A DNA stretch of 64,000 nt from Bacteroides stercoris ATCC 43183 (lineage in GTDB: Bacteria; Bacteroidota; Bacteroidia; Bacteroidales; Bacteroidaceae), in assembly GCF_025147325.1 (NCBI RefSeq), contig NZ_CP102262.1, forward strand, positions 1,674,001 to 1,738,000. The letters run 5' to 3'. The position numbers were made by a program, and so were the translations under genes. Below the pieces are notes generated by a model. The model had not been told where the DNA came from. It did no database searches and saw only the letters and a list, made by a program, of their open reading frames with translations. Of this stretch, positions 27,364 through 35,593 are shown piece by piece (the stretch's first letter is position 1; every line of letters starts with the position of its first letter).

Positions 27364-27921
27364 TTATTCATCTTCCTCCGCTTCCTCGTTTTCCTCTTCC
27401 TCATCCGGTTGGTTGTACTTCACATCGTGCAGGGCACGCAGGGTGTTCACCAGCTTTTGGCCCCAGTATAGGGCGAAGTGTTCCTGGCAGGCGGCGAGTG
27501 AATCGTTCATCGTCTCGTTGAGTCCCAGCTGGAATACGAAAATAAAGTCTCTGATGTCCTGGTAGATGTCGGCCAAATCCTCGGAAATGTTTTTGGTGAT
27601 GGGCTGGTCGCTGTACTTCATATCCGATACAAATACATCCAGGTAATCGTCCTTTTCGGCAAGAATACCGGCCAGGTTCATGCGGAGTATTTCGTAAGTT
27701 TCCTCTGTTACGAATGTTTCGAGGGCTTCATCGCCTATCGTTTCGCATTTGGGAAGCATGGATGCCTTGAGATAAAGCAGGGGAAGTATCTTTAAGGATG
27801 TATCGACGAAGACGGAACGCTTCATGGTTTCCGTCTGTTCCAGAAACTTGCAGAACTCGGCAGCTACGGTTACGAATTCCACGACATTGCGGTCGAATAT
27901 CACTTGACTTTCTTTTTTCAT
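27364..27921 (-). CDS. DUF5063 family protein
   Basis: The 185-residue cytoplasmic, mostly helical protein ends in a highly acidic tail (EEEENEEAEEDE). FVTVAAEFCKFLEQTE at the start and the spacing of aromatic residues fit the Bacteroidetes family DUF5063, which has no established function. It is the first gene of a run with the exonuclease and rlmI genes, diverging from ftsK. A -7 element lies at 27941-27948. The link to the exonuclease is conserved spacing only; no role is inferred. Confidence 0.8.
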   Translation of the reverse strand: MKKESQVIFDRNVVEFVTVAAEFCKFLEQTETMKRSVFVDTSLKILPLLYLKASMLPKCETIGDEALETFVTEETYEILRMNLAGILAEKDDYLDVFVSDMKYSDQPITKNISEDLADIYQDIRDFIFVFQLGLNETMNDSLAACQEHFALYWGQKLVNTLRALHDVKYNQPDEEEENEEAEEDE

Positions 27922-27940
27922 ATCTTCTTGATTTGAAACG

Positions 27941-27948
27941 CAAAGGTA
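27941..27948 (-). promoter_or_regulatory. -7 promoter element for the DUF5063 operon
   Basis: On the minus strand this reads TACCTTTG, a TAnnTTTG match 20 bases upstream of the DUF5063 start codon. Confidence 0.55.
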
Positions 27949-27990
27949 CGAAAAAGGTTTGAAAGCATTACTGCATAAGCTTTTTTTTGT

Positions 27991-27998
27991 TACTTTTG
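27991..27998 (+). promoter_or_regulatory. -7 promoter element for ftsK
   Basis: TACTTTTG matches TAnnTTTG and sits 31 bases before the ftsK ATG. No TTTG lies at the expected -33 distance. Confidence 0.5.
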
Positions 27999-28029
27999 CG
28001 TCATTGTACGGATATTAGCAGAATACATT

Positions 28030-30546
28030 ATGGTCAAAAAAAATACAACTAAAGATACGGAACACTCTATCTCTTTTTTCGGAAAGGCAGCTGCTGTCTT
28101 AAAGAATGAAACCGTTCATTTTGTTGCCGGTCTGATACTGGTAATCTTTTCGGTTTATCTGCTGCTGGCCTTTTCGTCTTTCTTCTTTACGGGGGCGGCA
28201 GACCAGAGCATTATAGATTCGGGTAATGCGCAGGAACTGATTTCCACGCATAACGGCGTGAAGAACTATGCCGGTTCGCGTGGGGCGCAGCTTGCCAGTT
28301 ATTTGATAAACGATTGCTTCGGCATCTCTTCCTTTTTCATCTTGGTGTTTCTGGCTGTAGCCGGATTAAAGCTGATGCGTGTCCGCGTGGTACGTTTGTG
28401 GAAGTGGTTCATAGGATGCTCCCTGCTGCTGATTTGGTTCTCGATATTCTTCGGGTTCGTGTTTGTGGACCAATATAAGGACTCTTTCCTCTATCTGGGC
28501 GGCATGCACGGATATAATGTCAGCAACTGGCTGGTGTCTCAAGTGGGAGTGCCGGGGTTGTGGATGATACTGCTGGTTACTGCTATATGCTTCCTTATTT
28601 ATCTGAGTGCACGTACCGTTATCTGGTTGAGAAAACTTTTCAGTCTCAGTTTCCTGAAACATAAAGAAAAGGCGGAACGCAAATCCGGTGAAGCTCCGGA
28701 AGAGTTTACAGATTCCTGGACTGTAAAGGGGAAGAAGTCGCCGGTAATGGCGGAAACGGCTTCTGATGCGGGAAGAGAAGAAGAAACGAAGGCTCCGGAA
28801 GAAGCCGGAAAAGAAGAGAAGGATGAGGATGCTCATGAGATAATGCTCGACCTGGGAGATGCCGCAACGCATAAAGCTTCACTTGCCAAAGAAAAAGAAG
28901 AAGACGAAGTGCTTATGACGATTGAGACTCCGCCGTCCGATACCGTTTCCGCCATTCCGGCATCGGGACGGCAAGAGGAAAAAGGTCCTGTCTTTGAGGT
29001 GGAGACAGTGGAGGATGAAGAGTATCGCGGTCCGGAAATAGAGCCGTATAACCCTTGTCTTGACTTGGAAAACTATCATTATCCGACCATTGACCTGATG
29101 AAGCATTATGACAATGCCGAACCGACCATCGATATGGCAGAACAGAATGCCAATAAGGATAAGATTATCAATACGCTGCGCAGCTTCGGTATCGAAATCA
29201 GTACCATTAAAGCTACGGTGGGCCCTACGGTGACGCTGTATGAGATTACGCCGGAACAGGGTGTCCGTATCTCCAAGATACGCGGTCTGGAAGATGATAT
29301 CGCACTCAGCCTTTCCGCGCTGGGCATCCGTATCATTGCTCCGATACCGGGAAAGGGAACAATCGGTATTGAAGTGCCTAATTCCAATCCGAAGATTGTC
29401 TCGGGCCAGAGCATCATCGGCAGTAAGAAGTTTCAGGAGTCTACGTACGACCTGCCTATTGCATTGGGCAAGACCATTACCAATGAGGTCTTTATGGTGG
29501 ATTTGTGTAAAATGCCCCACGTGCTCGTGGCGGGTGCTACCGGTCAGGGTAAGTCTGTCGGGTTGAATGCCATCATTACTTCCCTGCTCTATAAGAAGCA
29601 TCCCGCGGAACTGAAGTTCGTGCTGGTGGACCCGAAGAAAGTGGAGTTCAGTATCTATTCGGTGATAGAACATCATTTCCTTGCCAAGCTGCCCGACGGT
29701 GAGGATGCCATTATAACGGATGTTACCAAGGTTGTACAGACTTTGAACTCTATCTGTATCGAAATGGACACCCGTTACGACCTGCTGAAAGCTGCACATG
29801 TGCGTAATATCAAAGAATACAACGAGAAGTTTATCAACCGCCGCCTGAATCCGGAAAAGGGACATAAGTTCATGCCGTATATCGTGGTGGTGATTGATGA
29901 GTTCGGCGATTTGATTATGACAGCCGGTAAGGATGTGGAACTGCCTATTGCCCGTATCGCCCAGTTGGCGCGTGCCGTAGGTATACACATGATTATCGCT
30001 ACCCAGCGTCCTACGACGAATATCATTACGGGTACGATTAAGGCCAACTTCCCGGCACGTATCGCTTTCCGGGTGTCGGCTATGGTGGACTCCCGTACCA
30101 TCCTCGACCGGCCGGGAGCCAACCAGTTGATCGGTCGCGGCGATATGCTGTTCCTGCAAGGTGCGGACCCGGTTCGTGTGCAGTGCGCGTTTATCGATAC
30201 GCCGGAAGTGGCGGAGATAACGAAATTCATAGCCCGTCAGCAGGGGTATCCCACTGCATTCTACCTGCCTGAGTATGTGGATGAAAATGCAAACGGCGAT
30301 TTGGGCGATGTGGATATGGGACGTCTTGACCCGCTGTTTGAAGATGCCGCCCGGCTGATAGTGTATCAGCAGCAAGGTTCCACTTCGCTTATCCAGCGTA
30401 AATTTGCCATCGGTTATAATCGTGCGGGGCGTATTATGGACCAGTTGGAGAAAGCCGGGATTGTAGGTCCGGCGCAAGGCAGTAAAGCGCGTGAGGTGTT
30501 CTGCGTGGATATAACGGACTTGGAAACGCGCTTGAACAATTTGTAA
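28030..30546 (+). CDS. ftsK: DNA translocase FtsK
   Basis: The 838-residue division-site DNA pump has four N-terminal transmembrane segments (within about residues 30-200), an acidic low-complexity linker (about 205-330), the alpha/beta motor with Walker A GATGQGKS at 502-509 and Walker B with Asp623-Glu624 (VVVIDEFGDL), and a C-terminal winged-helix gamma domain (about 775-838). FtsK moves chromosome termini and activates dimer resolution. The linker is short compared with E. coli but normal for Bacteroidetes. The gene starts the ftsK-lolA-trxB run and diverges from the DUF5063 gene. Confidence 0.97.
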   Translation: MVKKNTTKDTEHSISFFGKAAAVLKNETVHFVAGLILVIFSVYLLLAFSSFFFTGAADQSIIDSGNAQELISTHNGVKNYAGSRGAQLASYLINDCFGISSFFILVFLAVAGLKLMRVRVVRLWKWFIGCSLLLIWFSIFFGFVFVDQYKDSFLYLGGMHGYNVSNWLVSQVGVPGLWMILLVTAICFLIYLSARTVIWLRKLFSLSFLKHKEKAERKSGEAPEEFTDSWTVKGKKSPVMAETASDAGREEETKAPEEAGKEEKDEDAHEIMLDLGDAATHKASLAKEKEEDEVLMTIETPPSDTVSAIPASGRQEEKGPVFEVETVEDEEYRGPEIEPYNPCLDLENYHYPTIDLMKHYDNAEPTIDMAEQNANKDKIINTLRSFGIEISTIKATVGPTVTLYEITPEQGVRISKIRGLEDDIALSLSALGIRIIAPIPGKGTIGIEVPNSNPKIVSGQSIIGSKKFQESTYDLPIALGKTITNEVFMVDLCKMPHVLVAGATGQGKSVGLNAIITSLLYKKHPAELKFVLVDPKKVEFSIYSVIEHHFLAKLPDGEDAIITDVTKVVQTLNSICIEMDTRYDLLKAAHVRNIKEYNEKFINRRLNPEKGHKFMPYIVVVIDEFGDLIMTAGKDVELPIARIAQLARAVGIHMIIATQRPTTNIITGTIKANFPARIAFRVSAMVDSRTILDRPGANQLIGRGDMLFLQGADPVRVQCAFIDTPEVAEITKFIARQQGYPTAFYLPEYVDENANGDLGDVDMGRLDPLFEDAARLIVYQQQGSTSLIQRKFAIGYNRAGRIMDQLEKAGIVGPAQGSKAREVFCVDITDLETRLNNL

Positions 30547-30566
30547 CAAATCAACGTTTGAAGTAC

Positions 30567-31199
30567 ATGAAAATCAACAGTCTTTTATTCACAGTCTGGA
30601 TGCTTTTCCTGACTATCCCTACGGTTGCACAGCAGCCGGATGCCAGAGATATACTTGACCGTGCGGCAGATGCTTTTCGCAGGGAAGGTGGGGTCAAAAT
30701 CACTTTCTCCGTCCGTGCGCCTGAAGGAAATACGAACGGTTCCATCCGTTTGAAAGGCGATAAATTTCTGCTGGAGACGGAAGGAGTGACGACATGGTTC
30801 GACGGACGCACACAGTGGAGTTATCTTGCTTCGAGCGATGAGGTTAATGTTTCCGAACCCACTCCCGAAGAGTTGCAGAGCATCAATCCTTATTCGTGGT
30901 TGTCGCTCTATAAGCAGGATTATAAGCTGAAAGTGGCTAAAACCGGCAATGCTTCGGATGATACGGCGTATAAAGTGGTGATGAACGCTACCAAACGCAG
31001 CCAGGATATGCAATGTATTATCCTGTATATAGAAAAAGGTTCGTTCCGCCCGTTAAAACTGAGTATGGTTCAGCGGGGCAGCAAAGATGCGGCAGTAGTG
31101 TTCATAAATTCCTATCAGACGGGCAAGAACTATGATGACAGCCTTTTTGTGTTTGACAGGAAAGCATATCCTACAGCCGAACTGGTTGATTTAAGATGA
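30567..31199 (+). CDS. lolA: LolA-like outer-membrane lipoprotein carrier
   Basis: This 210-residue periplasmic protein begins at the ATG at 30567 with a signal peptide (LLFTVWMLFLTIPTVAQ). The mature part follows the LolA pattern: A-R-D-I-L-D-R-A start, GSIRLKGDKFLLETEGVTTWFDG, and QWSYLASSDEVNVSEPT, with a final NSYQTGKNYDDSLF strand. LolA accepts lipoproteins from the inner-membrane Lol complex and ferries them across the periplasm. It directly follows ftsK (20 bases), an arrangement I recall from other bacteria. An upstream in-frame TTG is less likely as the start. Confidence 0.92.
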   Translation: MKINSLLFTVWMLFLTIPTVAQQPDARDILDRAADAFRREGGVKITFSVRAPEGNTNGSIRLKGDKFLLETEGVTTWFDGRTQWSYLASSDEVNVSEPTPEELQSINPYSWLSLYKQDYKLKVAKTGNASDDTAYKVVMNATKRSQDMQCIILYIEKGSFRPLKLSMVQRGSKDAAVVFINSYQTGKNYDDSLFVFDRKAYPTAELVDLR

Positions 31200-31226
31200 T
31201 AAACGTTACTAATAAAAAAGAATAAT

Positions 31227-32162
31227 ATGGAAGCAGAAAAAGTAAAGTGTTTAATTATAGGTTCCGGTCCTGCCGGATATACCGCAGCTATCTATGCTGC
31301 ACGTGCCAATCTTTCTCCGGTGCTTTATGAGGGGCTTCAACCCGGCGGACAGTTGACCACCACCACCGATATCGAGAATTTTCCCGGTTATCCGGAAGGT
31401 ATCAGCGGTACGCAGATGATGGAGGATTTGCGCAAACAGGCTGAACGCTTCGGTGCGGACTTGCGTTTCGGCGTGGCTACGGCTGCCGATTTGAGTAAGT
31501 CTCCCTATAAGATAACCATTGATGAAGAAAAGGTCATTGAAGCGCAAACCGTTATTATTGCTACCGGTGCTGCTGCCAAGTATTTAGGACTGGAAGACGA
31601 GAAGAAATATGCCGGCATGGGTGTCAGCGCCTGTGCTACCTGTGACGGTTTCTTCTATCGGAAGAAGGTCGTAGCGGTAGTTGGCGGCGGCGATACGGCA
31701 TGTGAGGAAGCCTCTTATCTGGCGGGTCTGGCAAGCAAAGTGTACCTGATTGTGCGTAAACCGTTCTTGCGTGCTTCCAAGATTATGCAGAAGCGTGTAA
31801 TGGAGAATGAGAAAATAGAAGTTTTGTTTGAACACAATGCAGTAGGATTATATGGAGATAACGGTGTGGAAGGCGTACACTTGGTGAAGCGTATGGGTGA
31901 AGCGGACGAACAGCGTTATGACCTGGCTATCGACGGCTTTTTCCTGGCTATCGGCCATAAGCCTAATTCCGATATTTTCAAACCGTATGTCGACACCGAC
32001 GAAACGGGCTATATACTGACAGATCCCGGTACTCCCCGTACAAAGGTTCCCGGAGTGTTTGCAGCGGGAGATGTTGCCGACCCTCATTACCGTCAGGCCA
32101 TCACAGCGGCAGCTACAGGATGTATGGCAGCGATTGAGGCGGAAAGATTCTTGTTAAATTAA
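31227..32162 (+). CDS. trxB: thioredoxin-disulfide reductase
   Basis: The 311-residue flavoenzyme reduces thioredoxin with NADPH. The FAD-binding GSGPAGYTAAIYAARA is at residues 13-28, the redox pair Cys136/Cys139 lies in ACATCDG, the NADPH site is VVGGGDTACE (about 151-160), and the C-terminal FAD motif is GVFAAGDVADPHYRQ. It is cytoplasmic and full length. It lies 27 bases after lolA and is followed by a strong bidirectional hairpin at 32171-32252, so it is probably the last gene of the ftsK transcript. Confidence 0.98.
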   Translation: MEAEKVKCLIIGSGPAGYTAAIYAARANLSPVLYEGLQPGGQLTTTTDIENFPGYPEGISGTQMMEDLRKQAERFGADLRFGVATAADLSKSPYKITIDEEKVIEAQTVIIATGAAAKYLGLEDEKKYAGMGVSACATCDGFFYRKKVVAVVGGGDTACEEASYLAGLASKVYLIVRKPFLRASKIMQKRVMENEKIEVLFEHNAVGLYGDNGVEGVHLVKRMGEADEQRYDLAIDGFFLAIGHKPNSDIFKPYVDTDETGYILTDPGTPRTKVPGVFAAGDVADPHYRQAITAAATGCMAAIEAERFLLN

Positions 32163-32170
32163 AAATTGGG

Positions 32171-32252
32171 AATTGAGAATAAAAAAATAGGGCTGCGCAA
32201 TACAAGTGTTGTATAACAAACACCGCGCAGCCCTATTTTTTTATTCTCAATT
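32171..32252. terminator. bidirectional terminator between trxB and crp/fnr-type gene
   Basis: A perfect 28-bp inverted repeat (32171-32198 with 32225-32252) has a GC core GGGCTGCGC flanked by A7 on the left and T7 on the right, so it can terminate in both directions. The long arms extend beyond a minimal terminator. Confidence 0.9.
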
Positions 32253-32267
32253 TTTAATTTTAGAAGT

Positions 32268-32969
32268 TTATCCTATCTTACTTATCTTCTTCAGCTTTTC
32301 CTCGTCGATAATTTTGATTTTTCTTCCGTCAATGGTAATCAGGCGTTCCGCAGCAAATTGTGAGAGGGTGCGGATAGCATTGGATGTTGTCATATTGGAA
32401 AGGTTGGCTAAATCTTCACGGGACAGGTAGATACTTAAAGTAGAACCGTCCTCTTCCAGGCCATAGCTTTCTTTGAGGAAAATAAGCGATTCTGCCAGAC
32501 GGCCGCGGATATGCTTTTGGGTGAGGTTCACCGTACGTTCGTCGGCGATACCGAGGTCAATGGACAATCGTCTGATAAAGAACATCGCCAGTTCATTGTT
32601 TTGCGATAGTAATGTCATTATGGCAGTCATGGGTATCAGACAGACCAATGACGGTTCAAATGCACAGGCAGCGGTTACATAATCCGCTTTGGCAAAATAA
32701 GGGCGATATCCGAAATACTCAGTGGGCTTGATCATACGGATAATCTGGCTTCTTCCGCCCACACCGTCTTTATAGATTTTGACTTTTCCATTCAGCAGAC
32801 ACATCAGGCAAGTAGGTGTCTCGCCTTCACAATGGATAATTTCGTTCTTCTTATAATTCTGAAGCGTAAAATGGTTGGCAAGAAACTCTCGCTGTTCTTC
32901 ATTCAGAGGTGACCATATATCGGGAATCAACTCCGGAACATTAATATCGGATAAATTTATTTTTACCAT
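32268..32969 (-). CDS. Crp/Fnr family transcription regulator
   Basis: The 233-residue regulator begins at the ATG at 32969 (MVKINLSD); an upstream in-frame extension crosses the likely promoter and is rejected. It has an N-terminal cyclic-nucleotide-type beta-barrel (about 20-125), a long dimer helix, and a C-terminal helix-turn-helix (SREDLANLSNMTTSNAIRTL). No FNR-type N-terminal cysteine cluster exists, but Cys47, Cys54 and Cys57 (HCEGETPTCLMC) are close together in the barrel. The barrel lacks a convincing cAMP-binding arginine motif. Effector and targets are unknown. It stands alone between convergent trxB and upstream glnN. Confidence 0.92.
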   Translation of the reverse strand: MVKINLSDINVPELIPDIWSPLNEEQREFLANHFTLQNYKKNEIIHCEGETPTCLMCLLNGKVKIYKDGVGGRSQIIRMIKPTEYFGYRPYFAKADYVTAACAFEPSLVCLIPMTAIMTLLSQNNELAMFFIRRLSIDLGIADERTVNLTQKHIRGRLAESLIFLKESYGLEEDGSTLSIYLSREDLANLSNMTTSNAIRTLSQFAAERLITIDGRKIKIIDEEKLKKISKIG

Positions 32970-32997
32970 AAATGCTGCAAAACTGTGTTGTACAGCA

Positions 32998-33005
32998 CAA
33001 ATGTA
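32998..33005 (-). promoter_or_regulatory. -7 promoter element for the Crp/Fnr gene
   Basis: TACATTTG on the minus strand lies about 29 bases before the ATG at 32969. An adjacent TGCTGTACAAC stretch is partly palindromic and might be an operator, without further support. Confidence 0.5.
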
Positions 33006-33070
33006 AAAAGAAAAAATTAAAAATGACACATTTGTATCAAAAAAGTGCAAGGAAGGGGGAAAGGAATTTT

Positions 33071-33132
33071 AAATTATGAATGATGAATTACCGTTTGGCA
33101 TGACAATGCGGCAGGTTCATCATTCATAATTT
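33071..33132. terminator. inverted repeat downstream of glnN
   Basis: A perfect 17-bp inverted repeat (33071-33087 with 33116-33132) with a 28-base loop lies between the glnN stop and the Crp/Fnr promoter. The AT-rich arms end in a modest T run on the minus strand, consistent with a weak terminator or REP-like element. Confidence 0.55.
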
Positions 33133-33164
33133 GAAGTCGGTTTATCAGCAAAGCCGTTCATTTA

Positions 33165-35354
33165 TCATTTGGTGAACAGCAGTTCCCTGTACTTCGGCAA
33201 CGGCCATATCTCATCATCTATTTCCATTTCAAGATTGTCGATATGCTCGCGGATGCTTTCCAGGTAGGGGCGTACTGTTTCTTCGTATGCAAAGGCCTTG
33301 TCTTTGTAATTGTCCATGTGGTTGGCAACCTTGCGGGCTTCCGTCATTTCACGTACCTGCATTTTGATGGCTGTTACGCGGTGGGAGATTTCACGTATCA
33401 GTTCCTTGCGGTCAGCGCTGAGTATTTCATACTCTTCCGGAGTGAAAGTTTCGCGCAGTCCACGCAGGTTTTCCAGCAAACGGTTCTGGTAGATAACGGC
33501 AGTCGGTACGATATGGTTGATGGCAAGATCACCTAAAACGCGGCTTTCAATCTGTACTTTCATTGTGTACTTTTCCAGTTCCACTTCAAGACGGCAGGCC
33601 AGCTCCGTTTCGTTGAAGATGCGTTCGCCGATGAGTACGGAACGTGCCTGGTTGTCCATATAACGCATCAAGGCTTCCGGCACATGGCAGATATTGGTCA
33701 GTCCGCGTTTGGCAGCTTCCTGTTTCCATTGTTCGGAATAGCCGTCTCCTTCAAAACGGATGGGTTCCGAGGCGATGATTGTTTCTTTCAGAATGCGGAA
33801 AATGGCTTCGTCCTTGCCGACACCCTCTTCCATGAGCTTCTCAATGGATACTTTGAATTCGTTCAGTTGGTTGGCCATTGCCGCATTGATGGCAATCATT
33901 GCCGCAGCACAGTTGGCTGATGAACCGGCGGCGCGGAACTCAAAACGGTTTCCCGTGAAAGCGAAAGGAGAGGTGCGGTTGCGGTCTGTCGTGTCCAGCA
34001 GAATCTCAGGGATACGTCCGATACCTAACTTTAGCGTAGTCTTTTCCTCGGCTGTCATCTTACTGTTGCTTACCTGACGGGCTATCTCATCGAGGATGGA
34101 AGATAACTGCTTGCCCAGGAATATGGATAAAATGGCAGGGGGAGCCTCATTGGCGCCTAAGCGGTAGCTGTTTCCGGCACTTGCAATGGAAGCGCGGAGC
34201 AAGTCCTGGTTTTTGTATACCATCATCAGTACATTCACAAGGAATGTGAGGAACAGCATGTTGCCTTTCGGATTTTTTCCCGGAGCAAAAAGGTTTATTC
34301 CCGTATCGGTGCAGAGCGACCAGTTGTTATGCTTGCCCGAACCGTTCACGCCGCTGTATGGCTTTTCATGCAACAGCACGGCAAAGTTGTGTTTGCGTGC
34401 GATGCGTTTCATCAAATCCATAACCAGCTGGTTGTGGTCGTTGGCAAGATTGGCGTTCTCGAAGATGGGGGCCAGCTCAAACTGGTTGGGGGCAACCTCG
34501 TTGTGGCGCGTCTTGACGGGAATGCCCAGTTTGTGGCACTCTATTTCCAGTTCTTTCATAAAGGCAGTGACACGTGGCGGGATAGAACCGAAATAATGGT
34601 CTTCCAACTGCTGGTCTTTGGCAGAAGAGTGCCCCATGAGTGTACGTCCTGTCAGGCATAAGTCGGGACGTGCGTTATAGAGCGCCAGGTCGACGAGGAA
34701 ATATTCCTGTTCCCAGCCCAAGTTCGTATATACGCGTGCTATGTTCTTGTCGAAAAGCTGGCAGACATCCGTTGCGGCTTTGTCCACAGCTGCAAGGGCC
34801 TTGAGCAGAGGTGTCTTATAGTCCAGCGCCTCGCCTGTGTAGGAGATGAAGATTGTTGGGATACAGAGCGTGGTGTCTACGACAAAAGCCGGTGAAGAAA
34901 CATCCCATGCCGTATATCCGCGTGCCTCGAATGTGTTGCGGATACCACCGTTGGGGAAAGAAGAAGCATCCGGTTCCTGTTGGATAAGCAGCTTTCCGGA
35001 AAAGCGTTCAATGACATCTCCGTCTTCTCCGAATTCGATGAAGCCGTCATGCTTTTCGGCTGTACCGTCTGTCAGAGGTTGGAACCAGTGGGTGTAGTGG
35101 GTAACGTTCAGGGATTTTGCCCAGCTTTTCATGCCGTTTGCTATTAAATCGGCCATTTCCCTGTTGATGGGAGTTCCTTTTTCAATGGCGTCTGTTACAG
35201 CTTTGTAGGCTTCTTTGGGCAGGTATTCCTGCATCTTTTTACGGTCGAAAACATGGCTGCCGTAATAATCGGACAACTTGTTTGAAGGAGTGATGACTTC
35301 AAGAGGGCGGCGATTGGCGAGCTCTTGCAAAGCAAAAAATCTCATTTTTGACAT
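33165..35354 (-). CDS. glnN: glutamine synthetase type III
   Basis: The 729-residue enzyme makes glutamine from glutamate, ammonia and ATP. Its length, the N-terminus (MRFFALQELANRRPLEV) and NEVAPNQFELAPIFE with HNNWSLCTDTGINLFAP identify the large GSIII class first described in Bacteroides, instead of the 450-residue GSI. The C-terminal third is largely helical. It is cytoplasmic and dodecameric in known members. The promoter region is unusual: a -7 element at 35386-35393 with two similar dyads upstream (35411-35431 and 35465-35484), suggesting activator control, presumably by nitrogen status. Confidence 0.97.
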   Translation of the reverse strand: MSKMRFFALQELANRRPLEVITPSNKLSDYYGSHVFDRKKMQEYLPKEAYKAVTDAIEKGTPINREMADLIANGMKSWAKSLNVTHYTHWFQPLTDGTAEKHDGFIEFGEDGDVIERFSGKLLIQQEPDASSFPNGGIRNTFEARGYTAWDVSSPAFVVDTTLCIPTIFISYTGEALDYKTPLLKALAAVDKAATDVCQLFDKNIARVYTNLGWEQEYFLVDLALYNARPDLCLTGRTLMGHSSAKDQQLEDHYFGSIPPRVTAFMKELEIECHKLGIPVKTRHNEVAPNQFELAPIFENANLANDHNQLVMDLMKRIARKHNFAVLLHEKPYSGVNGSGKHNNWSLCTDTGINLFAPGKNPKGNMLFLTFLVNVLMMVYKNQDLLRASIASAGNSYRLGANEAPPAILSIFLGKQLSSILDEIARQVSNSKMTAEEKTTLKLGIGRIPEILLDTTDRNRTSPFAFTGNRFEFRAAGSSANCAAAMIAINAAMANQLNEFKVSIEKLMEEGVGKDEAIFRILKETIIASEPIRFEGDGYSEQWKQEAAKRGLTNICHVPEALMRYMDNQARSVLIGERIFNETELACRLEVELEKYTMKVQIESRVLGDLAINHIVPTAVIYQNRLLENLRGLRETFTPEEYEILSADRKELIREISHRVTAIKMQVREMTEARKVANHMDNYKDKAFAYEETVRPYLESIREHIDNLEMEIDDEIWPLPKYRELLFTK

Positions 35355-35385
35355 ATTAGTCTCTTCTTTTATTGGTTGTTGGGCG

Positions 35386-35393
35386 CAAAATTA
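35386..35393 (-). promoter_or_regulatory. -7 promoter element for glnN
   Basis: TAATTTTG on the minus strand matches TAnnTTTG, about 32 bases upstream of the glnN ATG. The -33 region falls within the dyad at 35411-35431. Confidence 0.6.
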
Positions 35394-35410
35394 TATGTTT
35401 TTTCTGAATC

Positions 35411-35431
35411 ACCCCCTACTTTTCAGGGGGT
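35411..35431. promoter_or_regulatory. operator-like dyad 1 upstream of glnN
   Basis: A 21-bp palindrome with arms ACCCCCT and AGGGGGT and a seven-base AT-rich centre. It is centred about 41 bases before the expected glnN start point, covering the -33 region, the usual place for a class II activator site. Confidence 0.55.
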
Positions 35432-35464
35432 AATCTTGATTTTTTATATGTTTTTTGAAGATAT

Positions 35465-35484
35465 ACCCCTAAAAAATAAGGGGT
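35465..35484. promoter_or_regulatory. operator-like dyad 2 upstream of glnN
   Basis: A 20-bp palindrome with arms ACCCCT and AGGGGT, nearly the same as dyad 1, with centres about 53 bases apart (close to five helical turns). It also lies upstream of the divergent DUF5686 gene, so either promoter could be the target. Confidence 0.5.
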
Positions 35485-35567
35485 GCTCTTGAAAATAATG
35501 TTTTTTGGAGAAATATCGTCCTCTGAAAATGAAAATGGAATAAAGGTGGAAGTTATTACTTTTTTTC

Positions 35568-35575
35568 TATATTTG
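35568..35575 (+). promoter_or_regulatory. -7 promoter element for the DUF5686 gene
   Basis: TATATTTG matches TAnnTTTG. The predicted start point near 35580 is downstream of the earlier in-frame GTG and argues for translation from a TTG at 35594. Confidence 0.5.
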
Positions 35576-35593
35576 TTCCCTCATAAGAAGATA

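Noticed and set aside
28879..30549. A 556-codon open frame antisense to ftsK
   Set aside because: It mirrors the third codon position of a clear ftsK gene, has His/Arg-rich composition and no family features. Similar long antisense frames lie opposite the GH97, GH92, MFS, valS and rpsA genes and were rejected for the same reason.
35483..35593. GTG start at 35483 for the DUF5686 gene
   Set aside because: It lies inside the operator-like dyad and upstream of the predicted promoter, and puts about 37 residues before a normal signal peptide.
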